From assembly GCF_024362385.1 (NCBI RefSeq), contig NZ_CP101466.1, positions 2,914,001 through 2,978,000 of the forward strand: 64,000 bases of DNA, given 5' to 3'. The notes beneath the pieces were generated by a model. It was not told where the DNA came from. It searched no databases and saw nothing but the letters and a program-made list of their open reading frames with translations. Below are positions 54,993-64,000 of the stretch, one piece after another; the first letter of the stretch is position 1; each line of letters begins with the position of its first letter. The translations under genes were made by a program, and so were the position numbers. This DNA comes from Arthrobacter sp. DNA4 (GTDB taxonomy: Bacteria; Actinomycetota; Actinomycetes; Actinomycetales; Micrococcaceae).

Positions 54993-56224
54993 CGCTGATC
55001 CAGCAGAGCGGCGACGTCGTACCCGGCCCTCGAGAATTTCTCCGCCGAAGGCATGGCATTGGCGCGGGGGTGCAGGGCGCCGTCCTCCAGGCCAAAGACC
55101 AGGGATGATTCGATAACGCCGTTCTCCACGCGACGGCCCAGCGACAGGATCTGCGTGACTTGCCGCCGTCCATCAGGGTGCCTGCTGCAGTGCACGACGA
55201 GATCGATGCAGGATGCGACAGTGGGAACAACGAAAGCACTGGAAATGTTCTCGCCCGCCAACAGCGGGAGCGTGCATATCTTGGTGACTGCATCATGTGC
55301 CGAGTTCGCGTGGACGGTACACATTCCCGGCAGGCCCGAGTTCAGGGCAATGAGCATGTCCAGGCTTTCGGCTTCGCGCACCTCCCCCACCACCAGCCTG
55401 TCCGGACGCATCCGCAGCGCTTCCTTCACCAGGCGCCGGAGGGGAATTTCGCCCTCGCCTTCGAGATTCGGTTGACGGCACTGGAGGCCCACAACATCCC
55501 GGAGGGGAAACTGGAGCTCGAAGATCTCCTCGACGGTGATGACACGTTCCCGGCTTCCGATGCTCGCGGCCAGGCAATTCAGCATGGTGGTCTTACCCGC
55601 CTGGGTTGCTCCGGACACGAGGATGTTGAGGCCGCTGGACACCGCAGCGCCGAGAAAGCGTGCTGCTTGCGGCGTCAGCGTGCCCAACTCCACCAGATGT
55701 TCCAAGCGGGTGGCCTTCACCACGAACTTGCGAATGTTCACTGCCCAGTGACGGCGGGTGACATCTGGAATCACCACGTGCAGCCTTGAGCCGTCCGGCA
55801 GCGCGGCATCGACGAACGGGGATGACATATCCAGTCTTCGGCCGGAGCTTTTGAGCATGCGCTCCACGAGATCGCGCACCTGCTGTTCCGTGAGGCTCAG
55901 CGACGTCAGTTCAGACTCGCCGTTGCGCGCCACGTAGATTTCGTTGGGTGCATTAAGCCAGATCTCCTCGATCGACGGGTCATCGAGGAGCGGTTGGAGT
56001 ACACCGAACCCGGCGACGGCGTCGAAGAGGAACCGGCGGGCCGCATCAAGCGGGCCGAGGGGCGGCAGGGGCCCCATCAAAGCCCGTTCGTCGTAATCCG
56101 TGACGGCTGCTTCGACCAACCGCCGGACCTCGCCTGCCTGCCTGAGCGGGTCCAGTCCACGGCGGCGGATGAGCTCGCGGACTTCGTCCTCGACAATTCC
56201 CAGCGCGTCCATATGTTCCCCCAT
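54989..56224 (-). CDS. tadA: Flp pilus assembly ATPase TadA (CpaF family)
   Basis: A 411-residue secretion ATPase. The N-terminal part has DPSIEEIWLNAPNEIYVARNGE. Walker A is SGATQAGKTTMLN, followed by ERVITVEEIFELQF (Asp box), VKEALRMRPDRLVVGEVREAESLDML and CTVHANSAHDAVTKI (His box). Start ATG 56224; the ATG at 56212 has GGGGGA at a better distance and may be the real one. It is the first gene of the operon tadA-tadB-tadC-pilin-tadE-tadE-tadG. No TadZ, CpaB or prepilin peptidase is visible in this window. Confidence 0.9.
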   Translation of the reverse strand: MGEHMDALGIVEDEVRELIRRRGLDPLRQAGEVRRLVEAAVTDYDERALMGPLPPLGPLDAARRFLFDAVAGFGVLQPLLDDPSIEEIWLNAPNEIYVARNGESELTSLSLTEQQVRDLVERMLKSSGRRLDMSSPFVDAALPDGSRLHVVIPDVTRRHWAVNIRKFVVKATRLEHLVELGTLTPQAARFLGAAVSSGLNILVSGATQAGKTTMLNCLAASIGSRERVITVEEIFELQFPLRDVVGLQCRQPNLEGEGEIPLRRLVKEALRMRPDRLVVGEVREAESLDMLIALNSGLPGMCTVHANSAHDAVTKICTLPLLAGENISSAFVVPTVASCIDLVVHCSRHPDGRRQVTQILSLGRRVENGVIESSLVFGLEDGALHPRANAMPSAEKFSRAGYDVAALLDQR

Positions 56225-56542
56225 ACAACTGCCGCCCCCGGTGGAGGCAGTGCGACTGGGCTACAGCCTAGGGAGCTTGCCCGGCGGCAACAAGTCATCC
56301 TCCGGCTGTGTGGATAACTGACAAACCTCAAGATTGTCTCCAGTAGGCCTCAGGATTGAATCGGCAGGACCACAGGATTCACATAAGTAACATCAGAATC
56401 ACTGGTTCCGCTGGTAACACGGGTGCTATGGTGAGCGCGTTATTTATCGAAATAGCACTATCAGGTGCCTTCCTGGGGGAATTCACCTGAGCAGTATCCA
56501 AAGAGGCGCTCGGGGGAGCGCCCCATTGTCTCCGGAGCACAT
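56225..56542 (+). promoter_or_regulatory. Promoter region and structured leader before the GH25 gene
   Basis: A divergent control region of 318 bases with no gene. In the last 85 bases there are two hairpins: CAGGTG(56462-56467)/CACCTG(56484-56489) enclosing TTCC/GGAA, and GGCGCTC(56505-56511)/GAGCGCC(56516-56522) with loop GGGG. CCGGAG 8 bases before ATG 56543 is the ribosome site. This may be a regulatory leader RNA; I could not match it to a known class. Confidence 0.5.
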
Positions 56543-59461
56543 ATGAAGCGGAACCTGTCTCAGTCCCGTCGCCCAGTCCTGAAGTCTTTTGGACTCGTAC
56601 TACTTGCCTGCTCCTTGTTAACGGGACCCGGCCTGAGCGGAGTCGCCTTCGCCGTTGATTCCAGCCCGACACCCGCTCCGTCACCTACTTCCACGACGGC
56701 GCAATCCCAGACTGTGCCTTCGTAAGCACCGACCTTGCAGGGTGTACCCACTACGCCCCCTCCGGCCCCGGCAGCGACCGCTTCACCTGCAGCTCCGGCC
56801 CCTGCGCCGTCTCCCACTGGCACTAACCCGGCAGCGCCCTCCACCACGAAGAAGTTGTCCAGGCAGGAGCTGCTCGCTGCCGGTGGGGCCCAAATGGGAC
56901 AGCGTTCCTCGCGGGTGGCACGTGATACGGCAATCGCGGCAGGTTCAGGTTTGTCGACGCAGTCTTTGTCCACGGAAGGCACCTGGAGCCCAACATTTGG
57001 CGTCCTTGGACTGGACGTCAGCAAGTGGCAGCCAAGCGTGGACTGGCAAGGCGAGTGGAACAAGGGCGCCCGGTTTGCCTACGTAAAGGCGTCCGAAGGC
57101 ACCTACTACACAAACGAATTGTTCAACTCCCAATACCAGGGCGCACGCAACGTGGGCATGATTCGCGGTGCCTACCACTTCGCCCATCCGTCATCGACAT
57201 CCGGCGCTGACCAGGCGCGCTTCTTCGTCAACAACGGAGGGGGCTGGAGCGCGGACGGCTACACACTGCCCCCGGTCCTTGACATTGAATACAACCCCTA
57301 CGATGGCAACATCTGCTATGACATGACGCCCACCCAAATGACGGCATGGATTGCGGACTTCGGCTCCACCATGCGGGCGTTGACGGGCCGGTTGCCGGTG
57401 ATCTACTCGACCACCGATTGGTGGGCAACCTGCACCAACAACTCCGCCGCATTCGGGGACTACCCGTTATGGGTCGCTTCCTATCCGCTGTCACCGGCTT
57501 CCTCGCCCGGAATGCTGCCGGCAAGCTGGAGCACGTACAGCATCTGGCAGTACAGCAGCACCGGTCCCTTTGCCGGCGACTCAAATGTATGGAACGGCGA
57601 CTTCGCAGCACTCCAGCGGTTCGCGGGAAGCAGCGCTCCCACTATCCAGGTCCCGTCCCAGGCCACCCAGCAAATTGCAGCGTATGCAGGCAGCCACCCC
57701 TCCCTCGGCAGCCAAACCACCGCCATCACATGCGGTTTGACCAGTGGCGGCTGCTACCAAGGATTCCAAGGCGGCACCGTCATGTGGTCCTCAGCCTCCG
57801 GGGCTTTCGCTGTATCGGCCGGACCTGTCACCGGCGCGTGGCAGGCCCTCGGCGCTGAGCGCAGTCCGGCCGTCTATCCGACCAGTGACCTGATCTGCGG
57901 ACTGAAGAATAACGGCTGTTTCCAGAACTTCCAGGGCGGCAGCATCATGTCCTCCCCTGCCACAGGTGCCGCCTTCGTTCCATTTGGCGCGATCCGGGAT
58001 GCCTGGGCAGCGCAGGGCTACGAAAACGGGCCCTGGGGCTACCCGACGAGCAATGCTACATGCGGGCTGCGGTCGGGCGGTTGCTTCCAACTGTTCCAGG
58101 CAGGATCGGGGCTGTGGAGTCCTTCCAGCGGCGCGCACCTGGTCAAATCAGGACCGATTCTGGACGCCTGGGCAAAAGACGGGTTTGAGAACGGCCTCCT
58201 TGGCTTCCCAAGCACGGATGCGACCTGCACGGCTTCCGACTGCACCCAGCTGTTCACCGGCGGAGTTATCGGATGGACCTCCGCAGCTGGAGCCTGGCCC
58301 ATCTACATGGGCATCGGTGACACCTGGAAGGCAGCGCGCGCAAAGGGAGAACCAATCGGGTTCCCCCTGGCCAAGGAAGTGTGCGGACTTCGTGGCGGCG
58401 GCTGCTACCAACTGTTCCAAGGTGGAAGCATCCTGTTCTCCCCCACGTCCGGGGCGTACTCGATGACGGGCCGCATCCTTAACTACTGGGCGCAATCCGG
58501 CTTCGAAAACGGCCAGCTCGGCTACCCGACAGGTCCGGCCAGTTGCGGCGCCGTGCAGAGCGAATGCTGGCAGTCCTTTGAAAAGGGAACGGTCGCCTAC
58601 TCCGCGGCCACACCGATCCAGACCATCCCGGTAAGCCCCATGGCCCAGGCGTGGAAGAACCTCGGCGCCTCAGGAGGGGCCCTCGGTTACCCCTCGTCAG
58701 CACAGATCTGCGGCCTCAAGGACGGCGGATGCTTCCAGATGTTCGCCAAAGGTGCCCTCATGTACTCCCCCGCTGCAGGGGCGCAACCCAGCCTGCTGGG
58801 GCCCATCCGTGACTTCTGGCAGAAGCAGGGGTTCGAAAACGGCGTCCTTGGCTACCCTGCTTCGAATGTCATTTGCGGGCTGGTCGGTGCCGGGTGCTTC
58901 CAGAACTACCTAGGCGGGACAGTGATGTGGTCCAATGCCAGCGGGGCGCACGCCATGTCGTTCGGTCCGGTCCGGGACGCCTGGATAGCTTCCGGTTTTG
59001 AGAACGGAATCCTTGGCTACCCCACGAGCGAACAGATGTGCGGTCTGCGGAACGGCGGCTGCTTCCAGAACTTCGTGAACGGAACCGTGATGTACTCACC
59101 TGCCACCGGGGCCCAGACCATGTCATCGGCACCTATTCGCGACAAGTGGGCCACCACAGGCTTTGAGGGCGGATCGTTGGGCTACCCCACCAGCGGCGCC
59201 ATCTGTGGCCTGCGGAACGGCGGTTGCTTCCAGAACTTCGAGAAGGGAACCATCATGTGGTCCGCCGCGAGCGGCGCCCAGGTGATGGTACCGGGACCCA
59301 TCCAGCAGAGCTGGGCGGCGCAGGGCTTCGAAAACGGTGCGCTGGCATTCCCTACTAACGGCCAGACCTGTACCGCCGACAAGCTTTCCTGCAGCCAGAC
59401 CTTCCAGGGAGGCACCGTCAGCTGGACCTCCACGGGCGGGGCGAAAACCCGCCTCAACTGA
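56543..59461 (+). pseudogene. Secreted GH25 lysozyme with LGFP repeats, interrupted by an in-frame stop
   Basis: A muramidase of about 972 residues if read through. ATG 56543 begins a signal peptide (VLKSFGLVLLACSLLTGPGLSGVAFA, cut after Ala) and a Pro/Thr/Ser-rich linker. A TAA stop at 56723-56725 interrupts the linker; the same frame continues from 56726. The GH25 domain is [33 protein letters not shown] and [13 protein letters not shown], whose Asp and Glu residues are catalytic. LGFP repeats fill the rest. If the stop is real, the enzyme would lack its export signal (nearest downstream start TTG 56735). Stop suppression, error and pseudogene remain open. Confidence 0.82.
57731..59458 (+). 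repeat. About eleven LGFP repeats inside the GH25 gene
   Basis: Units of about 52-55 residues start CGLxxGGCFQxF and end ENGxLGYPTS, each with two conserved cysteines. The fourth, sixth and last are degenerate ([23 protein letters not shown]). LGFP repeats are found in cell-envelope proteins of actinobacteria and likely attach the enzyme to the wall. Confidence 0.9.
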
Positions 59462-59474
59462 CCCGGCCCGCAAA

Positions 59475-59522
59475 CAGCAGGGGCGGGACCGCTTTCGCGG
59501 TCCCGCCCCTGCTGTTTTGTTG
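59475..59522. terminator. Bidirectional terminator between GH25 and rmlA
   Basis: A perfect 18-bp stem CAGCAGGGGCGGGACCGC/GCGGTCCCGCCCCTGCTG with loop TTTC (59475-59514), then TTTTGTTG. On the other strand the tail is TTTG. It serves both convergent genes. Confidence 0.92.
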
Positions 59523-59526
59523 TGGA

Positions 59527-60396
59527 TCAGCGGCCGTGTTCCAACAGCTCGATGAGGTAGGAGCCGTAACCGCTCTTGACGAGAGGCTCCGCCCGCTCGC
59601 GCAGTTCGTCATCCGTAAGGAATCCCAAACGCCAGGCAATTTCCTCGGGTGCCCCGATCTTGAGCCCTTGCCGGTTCTCAGTGGTCCGGACAAAGTTCGA
59701 GGCGTCGTTCAGGTCATTGAAAGTTCCCGTGTCCAGCCATGCTGTCCCCCGCGGAAGAATCTCGACCTGCAGCTTGCCGCGCTCCAGGTAGGTTCGGTTA
59801 ACGTCAGTGATCTCAAGCTCTCCCCGGGCCGACGGCTTGAGGTTCTTTGCAATATCCACGACGTCGTTGTCGTAGAAATAGAGCCCGGGCACCGCATAGT
59901 GGCTCTTGGGTTCCGCAGGCTTCTCTTCCAGCGAGACCGCCTTGCCGTTCTCGTCGAACTCCACAACGCCGTAGGCCTTCGGATCGGCCACCCAGTAACC
60001 GAACACTGCTCCACCGTCAATGTTTTCGAAGCGCCGCAGCTGCGTGCCCATGCCGTGCCCGTAGAAGATGTTGTCGCCCAGGACAAGGGCCACGCTGTCG
60101 TCACCAATGTGCTCGGCACCGAGCACAAACGCCTGTGCGAGGCCGTCGGGAGACGGCTGCTGCTTGTAGGTGATCGAGACACCAAACCGGGACCCGTCAC
60201 CGAGGAGCCGCTCGAACTGCTCAGCGTCGTGGGGGGTGGTGATAATGAGGATGTCCCGGATGCCCGCGAGGATCAAGGTGGAGAGCGGGTAGTAGATCAT
60301 GGGCTTGTCGTAGACCGGGACCAACTGCTTACTGACGCCCAAGGTGATGGGGTGGAGCCTCGAGCCGGTACCGCCGGCGAGTATTATTCCGCGCAT
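59527..60396 (-). CDS. rmlA: Glucose-1-phosphate thymidylyltransferase
   Basis: A 289-residue enzyme that makes dTDP-glucose, step one of dTDP-L-rhamnose synthesis. [46 protein letters not shown] is the nucleotide-binding start; [13 protein letters not shown] and [24 protein letters not shown] follow, with GTAWLDTGT near the end. Divergent from rmlB with 55 bases between, which must hold both promoters. Confidence 0.96.
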   Translation of the reverse strand: MRGIILAGGTGSRLHPITLGVSKQLVPVYDKPMIYYPLSTLILAGIRDILIITTPHDAEQFERLLGDGSRFGVSITYKQQPSPDGLAQAFVLGAEHIGDDSVALVLGDNIFYGHGMGTQLRRFENIDGGAVFGYWVADPKAYGVVEFDENGKAVSLEEKPAEPKSHYAVPGLYFYDNDVVDIAKNLKPSARGELEITDVNRTYLERGKLQVEILPRGTAWLDTGTFNDLNDASNFVRTTENRQGLKIGAPEEIAWRLGFLTDDELRERAEPLVKSGYGSYLIELLEHGR

Positions 60397-60415
60397 GCAC
60401 CCATCTTTCCTTTAG

Positions 60416-61450
<1,035 letters not shown>

Positions 61451-61453
61451 GGC

Positions 61454-62884
61454 ATGTCCATCGAGTTCTCCAAAAAGCTCGCCGTCCACGAAACGCCCAT
61501 TCCCGGCGTCGTTCTCTACGACCTTCCTGTCCACGGCGACAACCGCGGCTGGTTCAAAGAAAACTGGCAACGGGAAAAAATGGTTGCTCTCGGCCTGCCG
61601 GACTTCCGGCCCGTCCAGAACAACATCTCCTTTAACGAGAAGGCAGGTACTACCAGGGGGATCCACGCAGAACCCTGGGACAAGTTCATCTCGGTCGCCA
61701 CGGGACGGATCTTTGGAGCATGGGTGGATCTGCGCCAGGGGCCCACGTTTGGTGCCGTTTTCACTGCCGAACTTGATCCGAGCCAGGCGATTTTCATTCC
61801 GCGCGGCGTCGGCAATGCTTTCCAGACCCTTGAAGATACGACGGCTTACACGTACCTCGTAAATGACCACTGGTCCGCGGACGCCCAGGGCCAGTACACC
61901 TTCCTGAACCTGGCGGACGAAACCGTGGCCATCGAATGGCCCATCCCGCTCTCCGAAGCCGAACTGTCCGATAAGGACAAGGCGCACCCCCGCCTCGCGG
62001 ACGTCGTGCCCATGCCACCGAAGAAGACCCTGGTGATCGGCGCCAACGGCCAGCTGGGTAAGGCGCTGCGGAAAGAGTACGACGGCGACACTTCCGTTGA
62101 GTTCGCATCGCGCAGTGAGTTCGACCTCGGCAGTCCGGACGCGTTCAAAGACCGCAACTGGAAGAACTACTCCGCTGTCATCAACGCGGCGGCCTACACG
62201 GCCGTTGACGCGGCGGAGACTTCGGAGGGGCGCGCAGCCGCCTGGGCCACCAACGTGACCGCGTTGACGCAGCTTGCGCGAATTGCCGTTGAGCATGACC
62301 TCACCCTGGTGCATGTCTCCTCTGACTACGTGTTCGACGGGGCCAAGGAAGTCCATGCGGAGACTGAAGCGCTCACGCCGCTTGGTGTCTACGGGCAGAC
62401 CAAAGCAGCAGGCGACGCTGTTGTCAGCGTGGTCCCCCGGCATTACATCGTCCGCACGAGTTGGGTCATCGGTGAAGGCAACAACTTTGTACGCACCATG
62501 GCCTCGCTCGCTTCACGCGGAGTGGAACCTTCCGTGGTGAACGACCAGTACGGCCGCCTCAGTTTCACTGATGACATCGCGGCAGGTATCCGGCACTTGC
62601 TGCACACCGGCGCTCCCTACGGCACCTACAACCTGAGCAACGACGGCGACCCGCAGTCGTGGGCGGACATCGCAGCGGACGTCTACGAATTGTCCGGCAA
62701 GAGCAGGGACGCCGTGACGGGCGTGAGCACCAAGGAATACTTCGAGGGGAAGGATGCTGCCCCCCGCCCGCTTAACAGTGTTCTGGATCTCTCCAAGATC
62801 AAGGCAGCAGGCTTCGAGGCACCGCCGGCAGGGCTGCGCCTGACCGAGTACGTTAATTCGACCACGAGCGGATTCCCAGCATGA
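61454..62884 (+). CDS. rmlCD: Fused dTDP-4-dehydrorhamnose 3,5-epimerase / reductase (RmlC-RmlD)
   Basis: A 476-residue bifunctional protein. Residues about 1-190 are RmlC (GDNRGWFKENWQREKM, TTRGIHAEPWDKFISVATGRIFGAWVDLR, IPRGVGNAFQTLED). Residues about 195-476 are RmlD (TLVIGANGQLGKALRKE, INAAAYTAVDAAE, VHVSSDYVFDGAKE, YGQTKAAGD, LSFTDDIAAG). It turns dTDP-4-keto-6-deoxyglucose into dTDP-L-rhamnose in two steps. It starts three bases after rmlB and overlaps the GT2 gene by ATGA. This fusion is known in some actinobacteria. Confidence 0.94.
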   Translation: MSIEFSKKLAVHETPIPGVVLYDLPVHGDNRGWFKENWQREKMVALGLPDFRPVQNNISFNEKAGTTRGIHAEPWDKFISVATGRIFGAWVDLRQGPTFGAVFTAELDPSQAIFIPRGVGNAFQTLEDTTAYTYLVNDHWSADAQGQYTFLNLADETVAIEWPIPLSEAELSDKDKAHPRLADVVPMPPKKTLVIGANGQLGKALRKEYDGDTSVEFASRSEFDLGSPDAFKDRNWKNYSAVINAAAYTAVDAAETSEGRAAAWATNVTALTQLARIAVEHDLTLVHVSSDYVFDGAKEVHAETEALTPLGVYGQTKAAGDAVVSVVPRHYIVRTSWVIGEGNNFVRTMASLASRGVEPSVVNDQYGRLSFTDDIAAGIRHLLHTGAPYGTYNLSNDGDPQSWADIAADVYELSGKSRDAVTGVSTKEYFEGKDAAPRPLNSVLDLSKIKAAGFEAPPAGLRLTEYVNSTTSGFPA

Positions 62885-63606
62885 CCGAAGCACGCCACGA
62901 CACCCTTGTCATCATGCCGGCCTGGAATGAGTCGGAAGCGATCGGCAACACCATTGCGGAAGTCCTTGAGTTTGGACCCCCATGCGATGTGCTGGTGGTG
63001 GACGACGGCTCCCGTGATAACACCGCCCGGGTGGCACGCGCGGCCGTCGCCACCGTTGTGCAATTGCCGTTCAACATGGGCGTCGGTGGCGCGATGCGGA
63101 CCGGCTTCAAATATGCCCAGATGCATGGTTACCGGCAAGTCATCCAGGTGGACGCTGATGGCCAGCATGACCCCCGGGACATCAAGACAGTCCTTGACGG
63201 ATTGCGCGACGCCGATATCGCCATTGGTGCCCGGTTCGCCGAGGCGGGAAACTACACCGTTCGCGGCCCCCGAAAGTGGGCCATGAACGTCCTGGCGTGG
63301 ACAATATCCCGGCTTGCACGGACAAAGCTCACCGACGTGACCTCCGGTTTCCGCGCAGCGAACACCAAAGCCATCCGCCAATACCTGGACCATTACCCCG
63401 CTGAGTACCTGGGCGACACGATTGATTCACTGGTCGTGGCGATCCGTTCAGGCTGCACCGTCCGCCAGGTTGGCGTTTCTATGAGGGAGCGTCAGGGAGG
63501 CACCCCCAGCCATGACCCGATAAAGGCCGCCATCTACCTCGGCCGCTCAGGGATGGCGCTCTTGTTCGCGCTGACGCGCAAGAAATCCACACCTTCCACC
63601 AACTAG
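62881..63606 (+). CDS. Family 2 glycosyltransferase
   Basis: A 241-residue GT-A enzyme. It begins DTLVIMPAWNESEAIGNTIAEVLEF, has VVDDGSRDNT for nucleotide binding and VIQVDADGQHDPRDI with the DxD. The DPM/DPG-synthase-like pattern (GARFAEAG) suggests transfer of a sugar to a lipid carrier, perhaps polyprenyl phosphate. No membrane helix is obvious. Encoded by the rml operon. Confidence 0.88.
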   Translation: MTEARHDTLVIMPAWNESEAIGNTIAEVLEFGPPCDVLVVDDGSRDNTARVARAAVATVVQLPFNMGVGGAMRTGFKYAQMHGYRQVIQVDADGQHDPRDIKTVLDGLRDADIAIGARFAEAGNYTVRGPRKWAMNVLAWTISRLARTKLTDVTSGFRAANTKAIRQYLDHYPAEYLGDTIDSLVVAIRSGCTVRQVGVSMRERQGGTPSHDPIKAAIYLGRSGMALLFALTRKKSTPSTN

Positions 63607-63614
63607 GAATCCAC

Positions 63615-64000
63615 ATGTCCCTCCTTATGGGCTCCATCGTCGTCGTGGCGATTCTCTTCTTCGTCTTCGAAATGCTGCGACGGCAGAAGTTGCGCGAGAA
63701 ATACGCTGTTCTCTGGATCGTCATCGGCATCGGCACTCTTCTGCTGGCGGCCTTTCCCGCCCTGCTTGAGCAAGCCAGTGGCCTGCTCGGGATCCAGGTC
63801 CCCGCGAACCTTCTCTTCATCACCACCCTCGTCCTCCTTGTCGGGGTATGCCTTCACCTGTCCCGTGAGCAGTCGCAGGCCGAGGATGAGGTGCGCATTC
63901 TTTGCGAAGAGGTGGCCCTGTTGAAGGTGGAGCTTTCGGCACTGCAGCAGAGCGTCGGGTCACACCCGCGACAGGACGGAACCACCGGCCCCGCTGCGTA
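63615..64000 (+). CDS. DUF2304 family membrane protein, 3' partial
   Basis: The first 128 codons are visible. Membrane helices are at residues about 3-20, 32-52 and 65-85 (GSIVVVAILFFVFEMLRRQKLREKYAVLWIVIG; PANLLFITTLVLLVGVCLHLSREQ), then a coiled-coil stretch (AEDEVRILCEEVALLKVELSALQQ). DUF2304 proteins usually follow a GT2 gene in cell-wall polysaccharide loci and probably form a membrane partner for it. The frame reaches the end of the window; the last two bases (TA) may begin the stop codon. Confidence 0.85.
   Translation, partial: MSLLMGSIVVVAILFFVFEMLRRQKLREKYAVLWIVIGIGTLLLAAFPALLEQASGLLGIQVPANLLFITTLVLLVGVCLHLSREQSQAEDEVRILCEEVALLKVELSALQQSVGSHPRQDGTTGPAA

Noticed and set aside
56400..56540. 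A c-di-AMP (ydaO-type) riboswitch before the GH25 gene
   Set aside because: The GGGGGAA stretch is suggestive but the region is shorter than the known class and the other conserved blocks are missing.

Overview
This 64 kb window comes from the chromosome of a high-GC actinobacterium, most likely Arthrobacter or Pseudarthrobacter (Micrococcaceae). The support is indirect: strong G/C bias at third codon positions, a fused E2-E1 alpha-ketoglutarate decarboxylase (Kgd), a 24-residue bL37 ribosomal protein, a SigR/RsrA redox pair, a SAM-IV riboswitch, a tmRNA tag ending ALAA, and a fused RmlC-RmlD protein. I see no prophage, insertion sequence or CRISPR array.

Layout. 1-5.1 kb: the end of a flavin-transfer electron-transport module (broken apbE, then an RnfD/NqrB-like membrane protein fused to a ferredoxin-reductase domain), tRNA-Arg, a cation exporter, and an M4 protease followed by its emfourin-type inhibitor. 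5.2-13.6 kb: hrpA helicase, a HIT/alcohol dehydrogenase/rhodanese operon, a cysteine-desulfhydrase-like enzyme and an MBL hydrolase. 13.7-19.4 kb: zur, a zinc ABC transporter with a palindromic Zur-box candidate, and two CBS-domain CNNM membrane proteins. 19.9-26.2 kb: kgd, an SGNH hydrolase, a DUF4097-PadR operon with candidate operators around its promoter, and bL37. 26.3-35.3 kb: sigR/rsrA, DoxX, aroA-rsgA-hisN, a SAM-IV riboswitch before a class V aminotransferase, a methyltransferase, an MntR/DtxR regulator and an uncharacterised small Cys/His protein.

35.3-46.8 kb: an HtrA-like protease, an acyltransferase, and a fermentation/sugar-phosphate cluster with three PPOX paralogues, two zinc alcohol dehydrogenases, a phosphofructokinase and a HAD-GH65 fusion; then ssrA and smpB. 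46.8-51.3 kb: an M23 hydrolase, ftsX, ftsE and prfB (division and ribosome rescue). 51.4-56.2 kb: a compact Flp/Tad pilus operon. 56.5-64 kb: a secreted GH25 lysozyme with about eleven LGFP repeats, then the dTDP-rhamnose genes rmlA, rmlB and rmlCD with a GT2 glycosyltransferase and a DUF2304 protein, the start of a surface polysaccharide locus.

Five genes are interrupted: apbE (three -1 shifts), the class V aminotransferase (two -1 shifts), rsgA (one +1 shift), sigR (a frame change that joins it to rsrA) and the GH25 lysozyme (one in-frame stop). Every -1 shift lies in a G or C run, so base-calling error is the simplest explanation for those. The sigR change, the lysozyme stop and an odd residue in RmlB do not fit that pattern and deserve checking.
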